DNA of 64,000 nt from DASPKM01 sp963817075 (GTDB lineage Bacteria; Bacteroidota; Bacteroidia; Chitinophagales; Chitinophagaceae): NCBI GenBank assembly GCA_963817075.1, contig CAWFMT010000007.1:1-64000 (forward strand), read 5' to 3'. The translations under genes were made by a program, and so were the position numbers. Shown one piece after another: positions 24,066 through 32,000 of the stretch; position 1 is the stretch's first letter; each line of letters starts with the position of its first letter. The notes beneath the pieces are model-generated. The model searched no databases and was not told the origin of the DNA. It saw only the letters and a program-made list of their open reading frames with translations.

Positions 24066-25613
24066 ATGCTTGCAAAAACCTTTGGGAGTGCCGTGTACGG
24101 AGTGGAGGCAATTACAATTACGATTGAAGTCAGTTGGACTGGTAAAGGAAAGAAATACTTCATTGTAGGATTACCAGATAATGCCGTCAAGGAAAGTATT
24201 CAGCGAGTTGATAGCGCTATCAAGTCGAACGATTTTTATATGCCCAGAACAAAACTGATCGTCAATCTTGCACCTGCAGATATTAAGAAGAGCGGCTCTG
24301 CCTTTGATCTTCCAATTGCGATGGGGATAATCGGGGCCTCTGAACAAATGAAGTCGCCTGAATTATTAAAGGACTATGTGATTATGGGTGAATTGAGTCT
24401 TGACGGTACAATTGGTCCAATCAAAGGAGCGTTGCCTATTGCAATCCAGGCCAGAAAGGAGAATTTCAAAGGGTTGATAATTCCACAAGCTAATGCACGC
24501 GAGGCGGGACTAGTTAATAATCTGAAGGTTTATGGCGTCAATCATCTGTCCGAAGTATTTAAATTTTTTGAAAGTGGAGAAACCAGTCTTGAACCAGTAG
24601 AGGTCAATACAAGAGATGAATTTTTTCATTCGCAGTATGATTTTGAATTTGATTTCAGCGAGGTAAAGGGTCAGGAAAATATTAAAAGAGCATTGGAGAT
24701 TGCAGCAGCGGGCGGACATAATGCAATTCTGATCGGACCACCAGGGGCAGGCAAGACCATGCTCGCAAAGCGAATTCCTTCGATCCTTCCTCCTTTGAAT
24801 TTACAGGAAGCATTGGAGACCACAAAGATCCACTCAGTTGCTGGAAAGTTGCCTGAGAATTCAACCCTCGTTTCCAAACGACCATTCCGGTCACCTCATC
24901 ATACGATAAGTGATGTTGCGCTGGTGGGTGGAGGTGGAATTCCTCAGCCCGGAGAAATTTCATTAGCACATAATGGAGTCCTGTTCCTTGATGAACTACC
25001 GGAATTCAAGAGAACTGTTCTGGAGGTAATGAGACAACCAATAGAAGAACGACGGGTTACAATCAGCAGGGCGAAGATTGCTGTGGACTTCCCGGCAAGT
25101 TTTATGCTTATTGCAAGCATGAACCCCTGCCCATGCGGGTTTTACAATCATCCTGAAAGAGAATGTAGTTGTATACCAGGCACAGTTCAAAAATATCTGA
25201 ATAGAATTTCAGGACCATTACTTGATCGCATTGACCTTCATGTAGAAGTCACACCTGTTTCATTCTCGGAACTTGCTTCACAAAAAGATGGTGAAAATTC
25301 TGAATCCATACGAAGTCGAGTGATAGCAGCAAGAGAGATTCAAACAGAGAGATATAAAGATCATCAGGGTATTTATTGCAATGCTCAAATGAGCAGCAGA
25401 CTGCTAAAAGAGATTTGCATTATTGATGCAGTTGCTCAAAATCTACTGAAGGCTGCAATGCAAAAACTTAATTTGTCCGCAAGAGCATATGATAGAATCC
25501 TTAAGGTGAGTCGAACCATCGCAGACTTATCAGGTAGCAGGACAATTCTCCTGGAACACCTGGCAGAAGCAATACAGTATAGAAGTTTGGATAGAGAGGG
25601 GTGGGCGGGGTAG
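24066..25613 (+). CDS. comM: YifB/ComM family Mg-chelatase-like AAA+ ATPase
   Basis: 515 residues. An N-terminal Lon-protease-like S5 fold domain (YGVEAITITIEVSW, IVGLPDNAVKES) precedes the AAA+ core: Walker A GPPGAGKT at 224-231, Walker B LFLDELPEF, and RSPHHTISD. A cysteine cluster NPCPCGFYNHPERECSC is typical, and the C-terminal Mg-chelatase domain ends with RTIADLSGS. ComM is a DNA-branch-migration helicase that supports natural transformation in other bacteria; the role in Bacteroidota is assumed. It has no operon partner. Confidence 0.92.
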   Translation: MLAKTFGSAVYGVEAITITIEVSWTGKGKKYFIVGLPDNAVKESIQRVDSAIKSNDFYMPRTKLIVNLAPADIKKSGSAFDLPIAMGIIGASEQMKSPELLKDYVIMGELSLDGTIGPIKGALPIAIQARKENFKGLIIPQANAREAGLVNNLKVYGVNHLSEVFKFFESGETSLEPVEVNTRDEFFHSQYDFEFDFSEVKGQENIKRALEIAAAGGHNAILIGPPGAGKTMLAKRIPSILPPLNLQEALETTKIHSVAGKLPENSTLVSKRPFRSPHHTISDVALVGGGGIPQPGEISLAHNGVLFLDELPEFKRTVLEVMRQPIEERRVTISRAKIAVDFPASFMLIASMNPCPCGFYNHPERECSCIPGTVQKYLNRISGPLLDRIDLHVEVTPVSFSELASQKDGENSESIRSRVIAAREIQTERYKDHQGIYCNAQMSSRLLKEICIIDAVAQNLLKAAMQKLNLSARAYDRILKVSRTIADLSGSRTILLEHLAEAIQYRSLDREGWAG

Positions 25614-25656
25614 TTGCGAGTTTGGAGTTTCGGGTTTCGAGTTGAAAAATTTAAGA

Positions 25657-25736
25657 TTTAACCGCAAAGAACAAAGGTGCCAATAAATACAAGGATTTCT
25701 GGCTTAACCTTGCGTCATTCGTCTGGGCTGTTAAAT
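25657..25736. repeat. dispersed palindromic element, full copy 2
   Basis: Begins TTTAACCGCAAAGAACAAAG and ends TGGGCTGTTAAAT; the right arm has CTG where other copies have GCG. It is preceded by GAGTTTCGGGTTTCGAGTTG, a string that also precedes the half copy at 26656. The remainder of this 245-bp gap holds a small GCGC-AAAGT-GCGC hairpin near 25811 and nothing else I recognise. Confidence 0.75.
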
Positions 25737-25858
25737 CTATTGATACCCTTTTGTGTGATGCTTCGCATATACTGAACTAGCTCCATCGGGCTATTGAGCT
25801 GCTACTTTATAGCGCAAAGTGCGCATATTTTGATGACAAGATTATCACACTATATCCT

Positions 25859-26302
25859 CTACCCTCTTCCTCCACTAATTATACATCCACTTTTTCTGCG
25901 GTCTTTAAAAATGAAATCTGTCCAGCTATAATCACATTCTGGGTCCAATTTCCCATCCCGACAGCAGGTATGGTAAAGATATCTTAGGATTATTCCGTCA
26001 GTCTTGTAGACAATCTCTTTATTAGGTTTACCCAGTATGACTATAACATCTGTGTATGATTTTTCTTTCAATTGAAATGAATCAATCAGGAGAGTTATTT
26101 TGTTAAAATCCCTTAGCCCAATACAGCCGAGACTATCTTTTTTCCAGTCATCCATTGCGGACTTAACCTTTCCGGTGTCTGGATTCCTTTTTAGTGACGT
26201 CCAATTAATTGAATGACTATTAGTGGATACAACCATCGAAAAGAAAATCAAACAAATGAACACTATCCTCGCTATCATTGATTGAATTGTCAATTTTACC
26301 AA
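25859..26302 (-). CDS. hypothetical secreted Cys-containing protein
   Basis: 147 residues with an N-terminal hydrophobic signal (IARIVFICLIFFSMVVSTNS). The mature part has WKKDSLGCIGLRDF, VIVILGKPNKEIVYKTDG and five cysteines, four of them in the last 45 residues (HTCCRDG..PECDY..GCI), suggesting periplasmic disulfides. The middle resembles the small SmpA/OmlA-like fold (KSYTDVIVILGKP corresponds to the usual threshold-GxP turn), but I would not assign it. Codon use and signal support a real gene. Confidence 0.65.
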   Translation of the reverse strand: MVKLTIQSMIARIVFICLIFFSMVVSTNSHSINWTSLKRNPDTGKVKSAMDDWKKDSLGCIGLRDFNKITLLIDSFQLKEKSYTDVIVILGKPNKEIVYKTDGIILRYLYHTCCRDGKLDPECDYSWTDFIFKDRRKSGCIISGGRG

Positions 26303-26371
26303 TTACTAATTTACCAGCTTTTGTAAATGCTTGTGAGAATAAGTCCTAAAGCTTTCTCGAATAATAATTGC

Positions 26372-26590
26372 TTACTCCCATACAACATATCCAAAAATAA
26401 TAATGGCTATTAATGTCAAAACCTTCAGCCTGGTTTTAAAATATTTATATAACTGTTCCTTGCGAAAGGCAAAAAAGTAGTTCACTGGAAACCAACATAC
26501 GCATGCTCCATAAAAATAAATAGGTTGGAATTCCAATTTTCTGCCTACCTCTAACCGGAGGGAATAAAAAATTCCAAATGTATAAACCAT
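26372..26590 (-). CDS. small hypothetical membrane protein (72 aa)
   Basis: 72 residues with hydrophobic segments around 22-40 and 54-69, joined by the basic loop RKEQLYKYFKTRLK. No family is recognised. It lies 69 bp upstream of the Cys-rich secreted gene on the same strand, so the two could be cotranscribed. Short length and lack of a known family leave doubt. Confidence 0.45.
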   Translation of the reverse strand: MVYTFGIFYSLRLEVGRKLEFQPIYFYGACVCWFPVNYFFAFRKEQLYKYFKTRLKVLTLIAIIIFGYVVWE

Positions 26591-26655
26591 CTGTTGAAGC
26601 AGTTGTTTGAAATAATGAGGATGATTGTTTCGGGTTTCAAGTTGAACATTTAAGA

Positions 26656-26716
26656 TTTAACCGCAAAGACACAAAGGTGCAAAGGGACGCAAGGGGGCCC
26701 AAAGAGGTGCAAGAGG
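26656..26716. repeat. dispersed palindromic element, left half copy
   Basis: TTTAACCGCAAAGACACAAA, then GGTGCAAAGGGACGCAAGGG, matches the left arm of the full copies. It lies within 25 bp of the start of the SGNH hydrolase gene. Confidence 0.7.
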
Positions 26717-26737
26717 CATTTTCCCTTATTTTGCGTT

Positions 26738-27961
26738 ATGAATTATCTGAAGCAAATCGCTTTAATTGTCCTAATAATTTTATTATTGAATTTCATTAAG
26801 ACGTGGGCAGATAATTCCGCGACGGTTTATAGTGTGTTTCTTCGTAACCTCGTCGCCTGTCTCCAACTTTTCGCATTACTCGGAATATCGATTGTAAGTT
26901 TAATACAATTACTCCTTTATTCAAGAAAAAGGAGGCCCATCAAATATGTTGCTCCAACGATTCTCTTTCTCATATTCTTAACTGTCCTTGAATTATTGAC
27001 CGCACAGCTGCTAAGAAATCCAAAAGCTGCTCCCAATTTTTTACTTCCCGCACTCCAGGAATACTATGGCTACTATAACCAGAATTCCATTGAGTTCGAT
27101 AAGAGGTGCTCCCAATATGATCCAATGCTGAGTTACACTATGATCCCTAATAAAGAAGTTGTATTCAGCAATTTTGAATTTGATAACCGATATCTTACCA
27201 ATGAACTAGGTTTGAGGGATGACAACAATTCACTTAAAGCGCCGCCGATTATCTGTTTAGGTGATAGCTATACCCTGGGATGGGGTGTTGAGCAGGAAGA
27301 AACTTTTTGCAACAAATTACAAGCAAACACAGGGATGAAGGTTCTTAACGCAGGAATATCTTCCTATGGAACCGCGCGGGAATTAATAAACTTTACACGT
27401 CTCGATAGATCTAACCTCCGTTATCTATTAATTCAATTCTGCTTTAACGACACTACTGAAAACGAAGTTTTTATCAAAAACAATTATGTTCTGCCGATCA
27501 TGTCGTCAATTAAATATGATTCCCTGGCTTCCAGCTTGAGATGGCGATTGACTTATTTTCCCTTCAAACACATTCTCACCTTACCTAGAACCTATTTGAG
27601 AACAATTTCAGAACCAAAGAACAAAACTGTTGCTCCACCCGAAGCAACAAGATTTGAAAGATATGCTGAGAATTTCATTAAGTCTCTGAGACAATTTTCA
27701 TCCCGTAATGATTCATTTAAGATAATAGTATTTGGACTTTCCGGACTGAATGTGGATAGGGAAGGGATTTTTATGAAGTTATTACGGGAAAAAACTTCGG
27801 CTGATTCAATTGCGCTTCCTCAAATTGAATTCCTAAACATGACTCCATTTCTAACCAGCGAGCATTTTTATAGAATGGATAAACATCTTAATTTGAAAGG
27901 TCATGCAAAAGTTGGTGAGATTTTAAGTAATAAAGTGAAAGAAGAAAACCGTGGAAGATAA
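26738..27961 (+). CDS. membrane-anchored SGNH/GDSL hydrolase
   Basis: 407 residues. Three hydrophobic helices near 5-25, 33-60 and 70-92 anchor an extracytoplasmic hydrolase. Block I is CLGDSYTLGWG with Ser177. Block III has FCFNDTTEN, and the last block is MDKHLNLKGH with Asp381 and His383. The catalytic set of an SGNH esterase is therefore complete. Such proteins de-acylate or acylate surface glycans and lipids. It is followed after 6 bp by a multi-membrane GT-C protein, which suggests joint work on an envelope glycan or lipid. Substrate is unknown. Confidence 0.85.
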   Translation: MNYLKQIALIVLIILLLNFIKTWADNSATVYSVFLRNLVACLQLFALLGISIVSLIQLLLYSRKRRPIKYVAPTILFLIFLTVLELLTAQLLRNPKAAPNFLLPALQEYYGYYNQNSIEFDKRCSQYDPMLSYTMIPNKEVVFSNFEFDNRYLTNELGLRDDNNSLKAPPIICLGDSYTLGWGVEQEETFCNKLQANTGMKVLNAGISSYGTARELINFTRLDRSNLRYLLIQFCFNDTTENEVFIKNNYVLPIMSSIKYDSLASSLRWRLTYFPFKHILTLPRTYLRTISEPKNKTVAPPEATRFERYAENFIKSLRQFSSRNDSFKIIVFGLSGLNVDREGIFMKLLREKTSADSIALPQIEFLNMTPFLTSEHFYRMDKHLNLKGHAKVGEILSNKVKEENRGR

Positions 27962-27967
27962 TTGGCT

Positions 27968-29542
27968 ATGATCAGACCATACAATAAGTTCAATTGGATC
28001 CTATTCAGCCTACTGACTGCATTTTTTATCATTTACTTTTTATCAGGTCGGAATGCAATTCCAAATTGGGATGAGGAAGCATCCATTGATATTGCCTTAG
28101 GCATACGGCCATCAGTAGAGCTGAATAACCTTGGACTGCCAATTCCAAAGCCCAGGTATGAAGAAATAGTTTCGGACACGGTATTTACAACATTGAATTA
28201 TGAACGTTTGAATACCATGCCAAACGTCTTGCGGTCTGTAATGGCAGACACAAGTAATTCATTTCCTTATTATGCATTATTGCATTGGCTGATACTTGTC
28301 AGCGGCGTTGAGCTTGATACAATGAGGATGTTTACAATCCTATTGGCAATTTTGAATCTGATCCTCATTTTCCGACTTTCCTCAAGCATCTCAAAAAACA
28401 AGACTATCACCCCAGTTATTGCAGTTTTGCTTGTAGGTATCAATCCAATTTATTTTTCAGATGCATTCTTGATCCGGTCGTATATGCTTGCGCTTTCACT
28501 TTGTCTGCTGAGTACGACTCTTATATTAAACATGATCAGGAACAACCAATTCCAGTTATGGCGTTTTGTCCTTCTCGGGATTTTGTCAGCACTTGCGATC
28601 CTCACTCACTATTTCACCTTCGCAGTGATCGCAGCCAGTTTTATTTTCTTTCTAAAACCATTCAAAGAAGCTCAGCCTGGATCAAGGAAACATATTGCAA
28701 TGAAGGTTTTCCTTTCATTAGCATTGATGACTTCAGTATTATTGATTTGGTACAATTTATCTGGTCCCACAGGAATAAAAAACCTTGGGCTCCATAATAA
28801 GGCATGGGCGGCCAGCAGTATAGGAACGGGCTATGACACTTCAATTCTCAGTTTTGGTAAACAACTTTTGAATTTCGTTGCCTTTTCAATTGGCTTTGGA
28901 AATACAGAAGGTACCCTGTTTAAGCTGATAAAACATTTCATTACATTGAGTTTCCTTTTATCAATGTTGATTATCTCAATCAAATTCTGGAATCAAAATA
29001 AACAGAGGTTGAACATATGGTATTTGTACCTGGTAATTATCGCTCTGACCATTAGTTCAATCCAGGGATTCAAGGCTGGCCATTTTATCAATTTTGAAAA
29101 CAAATATTTGGTTTTCACTCTTCCCTACTTCATGATAGCAGTAACATCCCAACTTGATGATTTATGGTTAGGTCAGTTTAAGTTCACTGGGATTGCAATC
29201 GCGGCATTAATTACTTTGATTAGTCTCACCTTCTCCGTTCAAAAATTTCAGGAAGTACTGGCGAATCCAACTCCATCTTTTAAAAATTCTGATAGCAAAC
29301 CAACGCCAGAAATAAATATCCCGCACAATGCTTTAGCATTCTCCAGGTTTTCAAGAAGTATAGTTTCCAAATTACAGCCTGGCGATACAATTATCTTTAC
29401 TGATCGTGAAACTGCACACTTAATGAACTATTTCATGCGTGGTTTGAAGCCTTTTCCTCAAAAACTCCAATCGAATCCGGGAGATTCTAACAGGATCGTC
29501 TTGAAGTACCCGACTCACGAATCAGTATTTTATGTCAGGTAA
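27968..29542 (+). CDS. GT-C/PMT-family (GT39-like) membrane glycosyltransferase
   Basis: About 524 residues from ATG 27968; the in-frame TTG at 27962 adds only two codons. There are 10-12 membrane helices. PNWDEEASIDIALG in the first large loop carries the acidic pair expected in GT-C enzymes that use polyprenyl-phosphate sugars. The C-terminal 130 residues are a soluble periplasmic domain ending FYVR. It forms a pair with the preceding SGNH hydrolase. The donor and acceptor are not determinable, and the family call rests on topology and the DE motif. Confidence 0.7.
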   Translation: MIRPYNKFNWILFSLLTAFFIIYFLSGRNAIPNWDEEASIDIALGIRPSVELNNLGLPIPKPRYEEIVSDTVFTTLNYERLNTMPNVLRSVMADTSNSFPYYALLHWLILVSGVELDTMRMFTILLAILNLILIFRLSSSISKNKTITPVIAVLLVGINPIYFSDAFLIRSYMLALSLCLLSTTLILNMIRNNQFQLWRFVLLGILSALAILTHYFTFAVIAASFIFFLKPFKEAQPGSRKHIAMKVFLSLALMTSVLLIWYNLSGPTGIKNLGLHNKAWAASSIGTGYDTSILSFGKQLLNFVAFSIGFGNTEGTLFKLIKHFITLSFLLSMLIISIKFWNQNKQRLNIWYLYLVIIALTISSIQGFKAGHFINFENKYLVFTLPYFMIAVTSQLDDLWLGQFKFTGIAIAALITLISLTFSVQKFQEVLANPTPSFKNSDSKPTPEINIPHNALAFSRFSRSIVSKLQPGDTIIFTDRETAHLMNYFMRGLKPFPQKLQSNPGDSNRIVLKYPTHESVFYVR

Positions 29543-29546
29543 GAAT

Positions 29547-29627
29547 TTTAACCGCTAAGACACAAAGACGCGAAGGGACGCAAAGATTCCTGGAGTAACC
29601 TTGCGTCATGGCGCCCTAGCGGTTAAA
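29547..29627. repeat. dispersed palindromic element, full copy 3 (81 bp)
   Basis: Begins TTTAACCGCTAAG and ends CTAGCGGTTAAA. Both arms carry GCTA where the other copies have GCAA or GGCG, so left and right arms have changed together, which argues that pairing is selected or copied as a unit. It lies immediately after the stop of the GT-C gene (29542). Confidence 0.85.
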
Positions 29628-29736
29628 CTCCAACCCCACAACTCACCATAATTGCTTGTAATTTCACGGCTAAATTGTCATTAAAAGTAGTTTGACACGA
29701 TTGTTGTGTAGTGGGATCAACTCTTAGCAGGATTTT

Positions 29737-31554
29737 ATGAAGATATTATTTAAATACCTCCGGCCTTACCGCATGCTGGTGGTGCTCACATTGACACTCG
29801 CGGCTGTCAATATCGGCTTTTCACTCATTGATCCGATACTTTTTGGGAAGCTGGTAAACCTGGCCAATGATTATAAGCATTCCCTGGAGGCAGGCGAAAA
29901 ATTTTCATGGGAAAGATATTTTGGCAGCTGGTCGTGGGGAAGACCCGGGGTCTGGTTCATTGTCATCGCTTCCATTACGGTGGCCATGATAAGCAGGATC
30001 GCAAAGAATTTCCAGGATTATTTCCTGAATGTAATAGTTCAGAAATTCGGAGCGAGGGTTTTCACAGATGGGCTCCAGCACGCCATGAAACTCCCTTACC
30101 AGGAGTTTGAAGATCAAAGAAGCGGTGAAACGCTTTCTGTTCTCACCAAGGTTAGAACAGATGTTGAGAAGTTCATGAACTATTTTATTAATGTTCTTTT
30201 TGGAATTTTCGTGGGGATAATCTTCGTTTTCGTATACGCGGCCTTGTTCATCCATTGGAGCATTCCGCTTGCCTATCTTGTAGGCATTCTTATCCTATCA
30301 GTCTTCACCAATTTGCTGAGTAAAAAAATCAAATCGATCCAGAAAAATATTGTTGGCCAGACGACTGCTCTCGCTGGATCCACCACTGAATCGCTTCGCA
30401 ATATTGAACTTGTAAAAAGTCTTGGACTTACACAACAGGAAGTAAATCGACTTAATAAAAATACTTTCAAGATCCTTGGACTTGAATTGACCAAGGTAAA
30501 ACGCATCCGCAGCATAAGTTTCATCCAGGGAACTTTTGTAAACACATTGAGGCAGGTAATCTTATTTATTCTAATGTGGCTGATCTTCCGGAACCAGATG
30601 GATGCTGGTCAGTTAGTCACCATGCAGATCTTTTCATTCTTTGTTTTTGGTCCTCTGCAGGAAATTGGAAATATCATTCTCTCCTATCGGGAAGCAGAAG
30701 CCTCTCTGAATAATTTCAATAACCTGATGAAAAAATCCCCTGAGCCACAACCAAAATTTCCAACGCATCTTGGGGACATCAAGGAACTTGTATTTGAAGA
30801 CGTATCCTTCAAACACCAGACTGCCCAACATAAGGCGATAGATGGATTCAACTTCAGGGTTAAAATTGGTGAGACCATTGCTTTTGTAGGACCATCAGGT
30901 TCAGGTAAAACCACATTAATGAAGTTACTGGTAGGTCTTTACCGGCCCCAGGAAGGAAGAATTCTGTACAATGGGATGGATGAGAATTCTATAAATTTTG
31001 AAGATCTGAGAAACCAGATCGGATTTGTTACACAGGATACTCAACTATTCTCAGGTACCATTAAGGAAAATCTATTATTTGTAAACCCTGAAGCCACGCA
31101 TGATGAATTGATAGACGTTATGCATAAGTCTGCCTGCCATAATCTTTTATCTCGTGCTGAAAAGGGACTTGACACCATGATTGGCGAAGGCGGATTGAAA
31201 TTATCAGGCGGTGAAAAACAAAGACTTTCAATTGCCAGGGCATTGCTTCGCAAACCACGGTTGCTGATTTTTGATGAAGCGACCTCTTCACTTGATTCTC
31301 TAACGGAAGAAGAGATCACCCATACTATCCGAGACGTTTCCTCACAAGGAAACCAGATAAGCATATTGATTGCGCATCGTTTATCTACAATTATGCATGC
31401 AGACAGGATCTACGTGCTTGAAAAAGGTGACGTTGTTGAAACTGGCACGCATGAAAACCTTTTAGACGAGAAAGGTCTTTATTACGCGATGTGGAGGCAA
31501 CAGATTGGGGAAAGAAAGAACAAGCCGGCTGCAATACCGCAAATGGAAAAATAG
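29737..31554 (+). CDS. ABC exporter, fused permease and ATPase
   Basis: 605 residues. Residues 1-330 form a six-helix type IV exporter membrane domain; residues about 350-590 form the ATPase, with Walker A GPSGSGKTT, signature LSGGEKQRLSIARALL, Walker B LLIFDEATSS and H-loop IAHRLST. Homodimeric half-transporters of this kind export lipids, peptides or drugs. The insert SLEAGEKFSWERYFGSWSWG in the first periplasmic loop is longer than usual. Substrate is unknown. It is preceded by repeat copy 3 and a 109-bp gap. Confidence 0.93.
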   Translation: MKILFKYLRPYRMLVVLTLTLAAVNIGFSLIDPILFGKLVNLANDYKHSLEAGEKFSWERYFGSWSWGRPGVWFIVIASITVAMISRIAKNFQDYFLNVIVQKFGARVFTDGLQHAMKLPYQEFEDQRSGETLSVLTKVRTDVEKFMNYFINVLFGIFVGIIFVFVYAALFIHWSIPLAYLVGILILSVFTNLLSKKIKSIQKNIVGQTTALAGSTTESLRNIELVKSLGLTQQEVNRLNKNTFKILGLELTKVKRIRSISFIQGTFVNTLRQVILFILMWLIFRNQMDAGQLVTMQIFSFFVFGPLQEIGNIILSYREAEASLNNFNNLMKKSPEPQPKFPTHLGDIKELVFEDVSFKHQTAQHKAIDGFNFRVKIGETIAFVGPSGSGKTTLMKLLVGLYRPQEGRILYNGMDENSINFEDLRNQIGFVTQDTQLFSGTIKENLLFVNPEATHDELIDVMHKSACHNLLSRAEKGLDTMIGEGGLKLSGGEKQRLSIARALLRKPRLLIFDEATSSLDSLTEEEITHTIRDVSSQGNQISILIAHRLSTIMHADRIYVLEKGDVVETGTHENLLDEKGLYYAMWRQQIGERKNKPAAIPQMEK

Positions 31555-31702
31555 GTTTAATAAAAAGTTTGTTCCCTTGAGCATAAGTGTAACTTAGCGC
31601 AGGCTATATCCACAATACCTTCATATTTTCTTAAGAGTCCCTAACGTAGCTTGGCTTTATTCTTGAGATAATTCCTTTCCGCACGCACAAAATCTATTGT
31701 TT

Positions 31703-31897
31703 ATGAAAAGAGAAAAGCATGACTACGAAGTAAAAACACTGGAAGCAGAACTTCGCAAAGAGAGTTATCGTTACCAGCTCGCCCTGAAAGATGGTGCAGT
31801 CACAAGCATTGTCACGGATATTGTAAAAAAGATTTCCGACCTCGAAGAAGAGTTAAAAACCAGAAGAGGAACTACAATAGGAGCACCACAACCTTAA
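31703..31897 (+). CDS. small charged coiled-coil protein (64 aa)
   Basis: From ATG 31703 (a TTG two codons earlier is less likely). 64 residues, highly charged, with heptad-like helices EVKTLEAELRKESYRYQ and IVKKISDLEEELKTRR. No family is recognised, but a perfect terminator follows within 20 bp, which supports a real gene. Function unknown; cytoplasmic, possibly an adaptor. Confidence 0.6.
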   Translation: MKREKHDYEVKTLEAELRKESYRYQLALKDGAVTSIVTDIVKKISDLEEELKTRRGTTIGAPQP

Positions 31898-31914
31898 CAA
31901 ACTTATTGACAAAC

Positions 31915-31946
31915 AAAAAGGCTCCGGAAATCCGAGAGCCTTTTTT
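31915..31946. terminator. bidirectional intrinsic terminator
   Basis: AAAAAGGCTC / GAGCCTTTTTT with an inner CGGA/TCCG stem gives a long hairpin with T-runs on both sides. It separates the small coiled-coil gene (plus) from the TonB receptor gene (minus). Confidence 0.88.
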
Positions 31947-32000
31947 AGTTTATGAAAACGGGTTAGTAAGTATTATTATAACGTGTATTGTGTCATATTA

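Noticed and set aside
25740..25858. possible tRNA or small RNA in the gap after comM
   Set aside because: A GCGC hairpin is visible, but no cloverleaf, anticodon arm or CCA end can be built.
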